Assembly: GCF_021534965.1 (NCBI RefSeq)
Contig: NZ_CP091037.1
Coordinates: 343,501-407,500 of the forward strand
Direction: 5' to 3'
Source of the DNA: Muricauda sp. SCSIO 65647
GTDB lineage: Bacteria; Bacteroidota; Bacteroidia; Flavobacteriales; Flavobacteriaceae
Length of the DNA stretch: 64,000 nucleotides
A program made the position numbers and the translations under genes. The notes under the pieces were generated by a model. That model was given only the letters and a program-made list of their open reading frames with translations, had not been told where the DNA came from and made no database searches. Each line of letters opens with the position of its first letter. The stretch's first letter is position 1. This document shows, one piece after another, positions 58,205 to 64,000 of this stretch.

Positions 58205-58751
58205 CTTTTCTGGTTTTTAATATTGTTTTTATCTTTTCCCTAGCCCTAAACAATCGGGTTTTTACCGTATTGACCGATACGTTGGTCACTTCACTGATCT
58301 CTTTTAAGCTATACTCCTCTAAGTAAAACAGTCTGAGCACTATTCTTTGATCGACAGTCAATTCAGGCAGTATCTTCAATATCTTTTGAATTTGCTGTTC
58401 CTTGACCTCATCATGTTCGTTTTCATCAGACTGTCTTTCCCAAAAACCAGGAGCGACCTCTTTACGATACCTATTGCCTCTTTTGATGCTATCCAATGCC
58501 TTTCTGCTAACAATGGTCAGTGCCCAACTACCAAAGCTGTTACTGTCTCTGAGCGTGGCCATTTTGGCCATTATGGTTCGCCACGTGTCTTGGGTAATAT
58601 CTTTGGCCTGTTCCCAATCGTTTGTATATTGAAAAGCTTGGCGGTACAATCTTTTGTTCCAGCGCTTCACCAACAATTCAAGGGCCTTCTTATCGCCCGA
58701 CCGATATGAAATCACCAGCAATGAGTCCAATATTTTTTTCGGATTTCCCAT
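58188..58751 (-). CDS. ECF-type RNA polymerase sigma factor
   Basis: The 187-residue product has sigma region 2 (YTNDWEQAKDITQDTWRTIMA, FGSWALTIVSRKALDSIKR) and region 4 (LTVDQRIVLRLFYLEEYSLKEISEVTNVSVNTVKTRLFRAREKI in part). The ATG at 58751 gives the normal short N-terminus; the frame is open further to 59057, but that part overlaps rlmD and is not sigma-like. It should redirect RNA polymerase under some envelope or stress signal. DUF6768 follows in the same operon. Confidence 0.88.
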   Translation of the reverse strand: MGNPKKILDSLLVISYRSGDKKALELLVKRWNKRLYRQAFQYTNDWEQAKDITQDTWRTIMAKMATLRDSNSFGSWALTIVSRKALDSIKRGNRYRKEVAPGFWERQSDENEHDEVKEQQIQKILKILPELTVDQRIVLRLFYLEEYSLKEISEVTNVSVNTVKTRLFRAREKIKTILKTRKDEEKD

Positions 58752-58764
58752 AGTCGTCAATCTA

Positions 58765-58774
58765 TTGACGTCAA
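58765..58774. promoter_or_regulatory. TTGACGTCAA palindrome before the sigma factor gene
   Basis: TTGACGTCAA is a perfect 10-bp palindrome, 14 bases before the ATG at 58751, and a half site CGTCAA recurs at 58755-58760. Regulator sites or a -35-like sigma recognition element are possible readings. Confidence 0.3.
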
Positions 58775-58850
58775 CACGTAAAAAAGGTTCCCTTTTATTA
58801 AAAAAATATTTCCAAATTAGAAATCTCAATCCACACCGCCCAAAAACAAC

Positions 58851-58858
58851 TATTTTTG
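58851..58858 (+). promoter_or_regulatory. -7 promoter box, possibly leaderless, for rlmD
   Basis: TATTTTTG is followed by CCCG and the ATG at 58863, so the box ends 5 bases before the start codon. Confidence 0.5.
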
Positions 58859-58862
58859 CCCG

Positions 58863-60272
58863 ATGCGAAAAAGAAACCGACAGAAATTTTTTGAAAACAT
58901 AGAAGTTATCGATGCGGGCGCCAAGGGCAAAGCGGTGGCAAAAGCCCCTGATGGTAGGGTCATTTTTCTGTTGAACGCCGTACCGGGCGATGTGGTCGAC
59001 GTGAAAACGTTCAAAAAGCGCAAAGCTTTTTTTGAGGGTACGGCCACGACATTCCATAAACTTTCAGACAAACGTACGAACCCTGTTTGCGAGCATTTCG
59101 GTACCTGTGGGGGGTGCAAATGGCAGCACATGGCCTATGAGCACCAACTCCATTACAAACAAAAGGAAGTTGAAAACAATTTAAAGCGTATCGGTGGACT
59201 TGAGCTTCCGGAGGTTTTGCCCATAATCGGTTCTAAAAATGAGTATTTCTATCGCAATAAAATGGAGTTTTCTTTTTCTGATAACCGTTGGCTCAGTGAG
59301 GCAGAAATCAATTCCGAAGAAAAAATCGAAGATAGAAACGCCCTTGGTTTCCATATACCGGGAATGTGGGACAAAATTCTTGACATCGACAAATGTCATC
59401 TGCAAGAAGACCCTTCAAATGCCATAAGGCTCCGTATAAAAGAATTTGCCTCTGGCAATGATCTTTCTTTTTTCAATGTACGCCAGCATTCTGGGTTGCT
59501 CAGAACCTTGATGATACGAACGGCATCCACTGGTGAACTAATGGTCTTGATTCAATTCTATGAAAATGACAAGCCAAAACGGGAGCTATTGCTCAACCAT
59601 TTAAAGAACAGCTTTCCCGAAATTACTTCTTTGCTCTATGTGATTAACCAGAAGGCGAACGACACCCTTTATGACCAAGAGATTCGATGTTTTTCGGGTC
59701 GTGACCATATCATGGAAGAAATGGAAGGCCTAAGGTTCAAGATCACCGCAAAATCTTTCTATCAGACCAATTCAACACAGGCGTATGAGCTGTATAAAAT
59801 TGCCCGTGACTTTGCAGGTCTGAAAGGTACCGAAACCGTTTATGATCTTTATACCGGTACGGGAACGATCGCCCAGTTCATTGCCAAGAAAGCAAAAAAA
59901 GTGATCGGTATCGAGGCAGTGCCCGAAGCCATTGAAAGTGCCAAAGAAAATGCCCGTTTGAACAAAATTGAAAATACCTCTTTCTTCACCGGTGACATGA
60001 AAACAGTGCTCAACCCATCGTTCATTGCCGAAAACGGAGAGCCAGATGTTGTCATTACCGATCCACCACGAGATGGCATGCACAAAACAGTTGTTGAACT
60101 ATTGTTAAATGTATGTCCAGAAAAAATAGTTTATGTAAGTTGCAACAGTGCAACCCAAGCTCGCGATTTGGCATTGATGAAAGAAAGATATAGGGTGGCC
60201 AAGGTACAGCCCGTTGATATGTTTCCCCAAACACACCATGTCGAGAATGTTGTGCTGTTGGAAAAATTATAA
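58863..60272 (+). CDS. rlmD: 23S rRNA (uracil-5-)-methyltransferase RlmD
   Basis: The 469-residue product has an N-terminal TRAM RNA-binding domain, then an iron-sulfur site with Cys76, Cys82 and Cys85 (CEHFGTCGGC) and a fourth Cys near 178 (DKCHLQ). The S-adenosylmethionine domain follows (YDLYTGTGTIAQFIA, TDPPRDGMHK) and the catalytic Cys is in YVSCNSATQARDLALM. It makes 5-methyluridine in 23S rRNA (position 1939 or 747 type; the exact site is not proven here). DUF6452 and DUF6048 genes follow in an operon. Confidence 0.9.
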   Translation: MRKRNRQKFFENIEVIDAGAKGKAVAKAPDGRVIFLLNAVPGDVVDVKTFKKRKAFFEGTATTFHKLSDKRTNPVCEHFGTCGGCKWQHMAYEHQLHYKQKEVENNLKRIGGLELPEVLPIIGSKNEYFYRNKMEFSFSDNRWLSEAEINSEEKIEDRNALGFHIPGMWDKILDIDKCHLQEDPSNAIRLRIKEFASGNDLSFFNVRQHSGLLRTLMIRTASTGELMVLIQFYENDKPKRELLLNHLKNSFPEITSLLYVINQKANDTLYDQEIRCFSGRDHIMEEMEGLRFKITAKSFYQTNSTQAYELYKIARDFAGLKGTETVYDLYTGTGTIAQFIAKKAKKVIGIEAVPEAIESAKENARLNKIENTSFFTGDMKTVLNPSFIAENGEPDVVITDPPRDGMHKTVVELLLNVCPEKIVYVSCNSATQARDLALMKERYRVAKVQPVDMFPQTHHVENVVLLEKL

Positions 60273-60276
60273 TTTC

Positions 60277-60783
60277 ATGAACAAAATATGCATTGCATTT
60301 TTCATACTGATCTGCCTAGTGGGCATTGCTTCTTGTGAAAAAGATGATATCTGCGTTGATGGTGACACCCCGCTTCTGGTAATCGGTTTTTTTGATGTAG
60401 ATGATACCACCGAAGCAAAAAATGTGACCGCTTTGCGGATTCGGGCCATTGGGCAAGAAGATGATGTAGATACATTTACAAATCCCTCAAGCCAAGATTC
60501 TGTGGGCATACCCCTTCGCATTTCTGAAACCAGTACGGCGTACCTGATCGTCAGTGATTCCGGTACTGATGATGAGGGCAATGAAACGGGCAATATAGAC
60601 ACGCTGACGTTCAGCTACGATGTAATCGAAGACTTTGTTTCAAGGGCCTGTGGATTTGTGGCCAATTATGACAATCTTTCTTTTGACCTACAACCCGATA
60701 CCGATAACTGGATACAAAATGTGGTCATCGTCGATACCACCATTGAAAACTCAACAGCCATTCATGTCAAGATATTTCATTAG
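60277..60783 (+). CDS. DUF6452 family lipoprotein
   Basis: The ATG at 60277 follows the rlmD stop by 4 bases. The 168-residue product has a lipoprotein signal (LVGIASC) and ends in short beta strands (SFDLQPDTDNWIQNVVIVD). It matches DUF6452, found with DUF6048 and rlmD in many flavobacteria. The function is unknown; it probably acts at the outer membrane with the next gene. Confidence 0.75.
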   Translation: MNKICIAFFILICLVGIASCEKDDICVDGDTPLLVIGFFDVDDTTEAKNVTALRIRAIGQEDDVDTFTNPSSQDSVGIPLRISETSTAYLIVSDSGTDDEGNETGNIDTLTFSYDVIEDFVSRACGFVANYDNLSFDLQPDTDNWIQNVVIVDTTIENSTAIHVKIFH

Positions 60784-61522
60784 CTTTCTTCTTTTCTCTT
60801 CAGTGTGGTCGGGGTTTTCACAAAGCGAGCCTTTAGACCTGCAACAAAAAGATACCATTGAACACAGGCAAGAGTATGGCCTACGCATTGGTGTTGATTT
60901 GAGCCGGCCTGTACTGTCTTTTACCGACGATGGCTATACCGGGCTCGAATTTGTGGGCGATTACCGCTTTACCGATAGAATTTGGTTGGCCGGTGAACTG
61001 GGCAACGAAAAGCGAACCGACCAAGAAGACCTATACAATTTCACCACATCAGGAAGCTATCTCAAACTTGGCATTGATTACAATACATATTTGAATTGGT
61101 ACGGAATGAACAACAGCATCACCTTTGGTGGGCGCTATGCCGTGGCCAGCTTCAGCCAAACCTTGAATGAATACCAGATATTTGACAGCAACCGCTATTT
61201 CAGTCCTGATGATTTTGTGCAGGGCGGTACTGAACCCGAAGAATTCTCGGGACGCAATGCCACTTGGTTGGAAATGGTAATCGGCATGAAAGCTGAACTG
61301 TTTGCCAATATCTATATAGGCATGAGCATACGTTTGGGACATCTGGTCAGCCAGAGTGATGGAGATCTTGAACGTTTCCCCAATCTTTGGATTCCTGGGT
61401 TCAACAAGATTACTGACGGGGCCAAATGGGGGGTTGGCTATAACTACTCTATTTCGTATTTCATACCCCTGTACAAAAAAGCGAAGAAAAAACGTGAAGC
61501 CACGGCCAACGAAAGCCAATAA
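60764..61522 (+). CDS. DUF6048 family outer membrane protein
   Basis: The ATG at 60764 lies inside the DUF6452 gene, giving a 20-base overlap. The 252-residue product has a signal peptide (to GFSQ) and alternating strands of an eight- to ten-stranded outer membrane barrel (YGLRIGVDLSRPVLSF, GDYRFTDRIWLAGELG, ITFGGRYAVASF). It ends with strands and a charged tail. It matches DUF6048. Both products probably act together at the outer membrane. Confidence 0.75.
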   Translation: MSRYFISFLLFSSVWSGFSQSEPLDLQQKDTIEHRQEYGLRIGVDLSRPVLSFTDDGYTGLEFVGDYRFTDRIWLAGELGNEKRTDQEDLYNFTTSGSYLKLGIDYNTYLNWYGMNNSITFGGRYAVASFSQTLNEYQIFDSNRYFSPDDFVQGGTEPEEFSGRNATWLEMVIGMKAELFANIYIGMSIRLGHLVSQSDGDLERFPNLWIPGFNKITDGAKWGVGYNYSISYFIPLYKKAKKKREATANESQ

Positions 61523-61603
61523 TACCTTGTTGAACACTACTGCCCATGGCCAAACCGTCGACAACAAATAAACACCTATCTTAAACACAGCTCAAATAGG
61601 TTT

Positions 61604-62407
61604 ATGACAACGAAGAAGCTTAAGGCAGGGACATTTATGGGGCAGGTGCAAAAAATGAGGGCCTTATCTGGTTTTACCCTTTCAAGAACAGATCATGGCC
61701 AACACATGAAAGTTCCAAAGCATGAGCATGAACATCCCTATATCAGTTTATTGCTTCACGGACTGTATCATGAACAATCCATCATTTCAGAGCACGATAT
61801 AAAAACAGGAAGCTCATTGTTCAGGCCCAAAGGGTTTGAACATAAAAACGAAATAGGATCTCATAACAGCTTTTGTTTCAATATTGAAATTGAAAAAGGA
61901 TTTCCTGATAAGAAGCACTACTCGAAAATCGCTGATTATATGCAGTTTGAAAGAAACAATCTAGAGATCTATAAAATCTACTTCGGATTTCAAAATGACT
62001 TTTCAGATGAGCTTTTGACCCTTATGGTCGAGGAAAATCTACACCTTTTATTTCAACATCAATATGCTGAAAATGTATCAGGAAGAGCGCATTGGGTCGG
62101 GAAAATTAAAAAAGAGATTAGATTTCATCCTGAAAAAATGTATCGCATTGATGAAATTTCCCATTCAGTTCATCTGCATCCTAATTACTTCGTTAGAAAA
62201 TTCAAAGAAAAAACAGGCTTTACATTAGGAGAATTTTTATTGAGACAGCGTATTTCTAGAGGAATAGACCTTATGCTACATTCCTCAAAACCCCTAACCG
62301 AAATAGCCGTTGAAAGCGGTTTTTACGACCAAAGCCATTTTATAAGACACTTCAGACGCTTTTTTGGCACTACCCCATCTCATTACAGAGCAATTGTAAA
62401 AGGTTAA
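61604..62407 (+). CDS. AraC-family transcriptional regulator
   Basis: The 267-residue product has an N-terminal cupin-like sensor part with His-rich HMKVPKHEHEHPYISLLLHG and a C-terminal pair of helix-turn-helix units (IDEISHSVHLHPNYFVRKFKEKTG; LTEIAVESGFYDQSHFIRHFRRFFG in part). It is a transcription activator or repressor with an unknown ligand. The AT-rich next gene follows after 66 bases, a plausible target. The gene looks accessory. Confidence 0.87.
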   Translation: MTTKKLKAGTFMGQVQKMRALSGFTLSRTDHGQHMKVPKHEHEHPYISLLLHGLYHEQSIISEHDIKTGSSLFRPKGFEHKNEIGSHNSFCFNIEIEKGFPDKKHYSKIADYMQFERNNLEIYKIYFGFQNDFSDELLTLMVEENLHLLFQHQYAENVSGRAHWVGKIKKEIRFHPEKMYRIDEISHSVHLHPNYFVRKFKEKTGFTLGEFLLRQRISRGIDLMLHSSKPLTEIAVESGFYDQSHFIRHFRRFFGTTPSHYRAIVKG

Positions 62408-62473
62408 TTCTGTACAATTTAATTTTCTGCACTTACCATTTCTTTGGACTTCATCATCAAATTTTTTTGCTTT

Positions 62474-63577
62474 ATGAAGCTTTTATCATCCATTTTAATA
62501 TGTAGTATCTGTTTAACAACAGTTGCCCAAAAAACAACACCCTACACAAAAGTCGACAGCAGTAATTTCAAAAAAATATATCCCTATGCCCTCAGGGGTG
62601 ATATGAATGCTGTTTTTGAGATATTGGAAAAGACTGAGGATCGTTCCTTGACCCAAAGGCAGAGAGACAAAAAGAACAGGTATTACCAACGTTTTTTATA
62701 TAGAAATGAAGATTTTGACTTTAATACTGATGATACCGAGATAGTTGACCTTTTCAAACGCTTTCAAAACTACTGGCGATCGGTAATCATAGAAAACGTA
62801 ACACAAGATCTGGCTGATAGCCTTTTTAGGGGTGAGATGACCTACTTTTTAAAAAAATACCACAGACCAGAACTCAGTGTTGGGGAAATAAAAGAAAATT
62901 ATTATTCTCTATTTCAAGGTTTTTTTAGGTCTAAAAACATTTATGGGATCGGAGTGGGAAAAACAGGCCATTTGTATGACTTATATCTGTGGAAAGATCA
63001 AGAAGAAATTGATTATAGCATAAATCTTCCTGAAGGACAAACCATTAAGGTTCCTGTAGTTTTCATGAGGGATTTCATTAGCAATGGCTGGTCTCACTAT
63101 ACGACTTTTGGCCATAGCTTCAGTGGTGGTTGGGCCATGGCAGATAAATTGTTCTGTGTTGAAGAATCATATGGGCCCAAAGATGAAGAAGAGTTTTTGA
63201 TCAGTTATGTATCGCATGAGGGGCAGCACTTTTCAGACTATAAATCATTTCCAAAATTGAAACAAGCAGATTTGGAGTATAGGGCAAAATTGACAGAACT
63301 GTCATTGGCCAAAGAGACCACGCACCAAATAGTGGACAAATTTATTACCAACGCCAAAAATGATGTCTCTTATGCACATGCATTTGCAAATTACACGGTG
63401 ATCAGACTATTATCTGAAAGAATTTTTGGCTCTGGTTTCGAGTCAAATCTTGAGAAATGGAAACAAATACCAACAAAGAAGATCAATAAAGCTTCGTTGA
63501 AATTATTGAAAGAGCACTCAAGAAAGTTAAAATCATTAGGTGCTGGGTCAATTGAAGAATATATTACCACTTTATAA
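62474..63577 (+). CDS. Secreted orphan protein with HExxH zinc site
   Basis: From the ATG at 62474 the 367-residue product has a signal peptide (ICSICLTTVAQ). The middle has SHEGQHFSDY, in which HEGQH (248-252) is an HExxH zinc motif, followed by an acidic residue in KLKQADLEYRAKLTEL that could be the third ligand. I know no named family for it. An N-terminal part of many Arg, Asp and aromatic residues (SLTQRQRDKKNRYYQRFLY) precedes. It may be a secreted metallopeptidase and is a likely target of the AraC gene upstream. Confidence 0.55.
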   Translation: MKLLSSILICSICLTTVAQKTTPYTKVDSSNFKKIYPYALRGDMNAVFEILEKTEDRSLTQRQRDKKNRYYQRFLYRNEDFDFNTDDTEIVDLFKRFQNYWRSVIIENVTQDLADSLFRGEMTYFLKKYHRPELSVGEIKENYYSLFQGFFRSKNIYGIGVGKTGHLYDLYLWKDQEEIDYSINLPEGQTIKVPVVFMRDFISNGWSHYTTFGHSFSGGWAMADKLFCVEESYGPKDEEEFLISYVSHEGQHFSDYKSFPKLKQADLEYRAKLTELSLAKETTHQIVDKFITNAKNDVSYAHAFANYTVIRLLSERIFGSGFESNLEKWKQIPTKKINKASLKLLKEHSRKLKSLGAGSIEEYITTL

Positions 63578-63763
63578 GGGGCAGACCTAAAATATTGTGC
63601 CCCACCATATCCATAATTCATTATGGCATTGCACTGTACCGAAAAGACGTCGATCAAAGAGAGGTGTTTCGATGAAATGACCCTGTATCGCCCATAGACT
63701 CGTGTGCTTTACGAACACCATAGTAACAAAACCATGACCGGCACTTTTATGCAAAACTAATCG

Positions 63764-64000
63764 CTAAGAACTTTTAAACTTTCCCTTTTTACTCCCCTCA
63801 TACATTTCATAGCGCACCAAACGCGATTCTAGTTGACCGTTGAACACCTTGATTTTTCGGGAAGGCCTAAGTCCCACATGTTTTAGCGCCTCTAAATTGG
63901 CAGTGACCAGCCAAGCGTCGGTGTTGGCATACCCCTGTTTGAGGGTATCACCCAGTTTTTTGTAGAATTTTTCCATTTCGATATTCAGACGTTCTCCGTA
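63764..64000 (-). CDS. THUMP-type class I RNA methyltransferase, C-terminal end only
   Basis: The reading frame enters from beyond the window with YGERLNIE, the end of the usual NPPYGERL catalytic-region motif, and continues GDTLKQGYANTDAWLVTANLEALKHVGLRPSRKI in part to the stop at 63764. It is the last 78 residues of a THUMP-domain S-adenosylmethionine RNA methyltransferase, like the RlmL type that makes 2-methylguanosine in 23S rRNA. An ATG at 63976 is internal and not the start. Confidence 0.8.
   Translation of the reverse strand, partial: YGERLNIEMEKFYKKLGDTLKQGYANTDAWLVTANLEALKHVGLRPSRKIKVFNGQLESRLVRYEMYEGSKKGKFKSS

Noticed and set aside
58752..59057. Long N-terminal extension of the ECF sigma factor
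   Set aside because: The frame is open, but the extra part lies across the rlmD promoter and start on the other strand and has no sigma-like sequence. The ATG at 58751 gives a normal sigma N-terminus.

Overview
The window looks like chromosomal DNA of a marine-type member of the Flavobacteriaceae (Bacteroidota). The grounds are a gliding-motility lipoprotein (GldI), many flavobacterial uncharacterised families (DUF6452/DUF6048, DUF6503, DUF3810, DUF6768, an OstA-like protein), a bacillithiol enzyme (BshC), many lipoproteins with an early Cys, and repeated TAnnTTTG -7 promoter boxes of the Bacteroidota primary sigma factor. The genus cannot be fixed from the sequence alone. Most of the window is ordinary, densely packed core chromosome. 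I found no rRNA, tRNA, CRISPR array, insertion sequence or prophage.

Layout. 1-4742: a PhoD-like phosphatase (cut by the window edge) diverges from an NrnA-like phosphoesterase, gldI, a cyclophilin-FKBP fusion and a DUF3810 membrane protein. 4744-8480: an AT-rich accessory block with a MarR-GNAT fusion, a gene fragment, two small membrane-protein genes bounded by attC-like hairpin elements, and an aldo/keto reductase. 8481-11379: a YCII protein with an ECF42-type sigma factor, then a GH53 galactanase. 11462-19930: DUF6503 lipoprotein, TrmH-type methyltransferase, M48 protease, Rel (p)ppGpp enzyme, Fur regulator, PurA and a Tat-exported oxidoreductase. 20013-29350: envelope-related run of OstA-like protein, aminotransferase, TPR protein, two DUF368 proteins, AroE and a DUF349 protein. 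29410-31546 (minus): nitronate monooxygenase-like protein and MnmA. 31769-36248: two fasciclin-domain lipoproteins with three and six domains. 36517-40375 (minus): YidC, PyrG, DUF3820.

40420-43311: a Tat-exported TIM-barrel protein followed by a second small accessory stretch (NTF2-like protein, small lipoprotein behind another AGACCGTTGG element, YdeI-like protein). 43754-48357 (minus): a translationally coupled run guaA, LysM-receptor lipoprotein, OsmC, DUF922. 48436-56320: SIMPL protein, beta-phosphoglucomutase, PNPOx-like protein, BshC (minus), M14 peptidase and a carboxypeptidase-regulatory-domain protein. 56429-64000: RocD (minus), an ECF sigma factor with a DUF6768 partner (minus), RlmD with DUF6452 and DUF6048, an AraC regulator, an orphan HExxH protein and the end of a THUMP-type RNA methyltransferase (minus).

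The most interesting signals are: several housekeeping genes whose -7 box ends only 4-6 nt before the ATG, suggesting leaderless mRNAs; attC-like hairpins sharing AGACCGTTGG beside small orphan genes; a MarR-GNAT gene whose -7 box lies exactly between the arms of an inverted repeat; a tandem DUF368 pair; crossed terminators that would give two convergent operons complementary 3' ends; and a FAS1 gene with tandem domain duplication.
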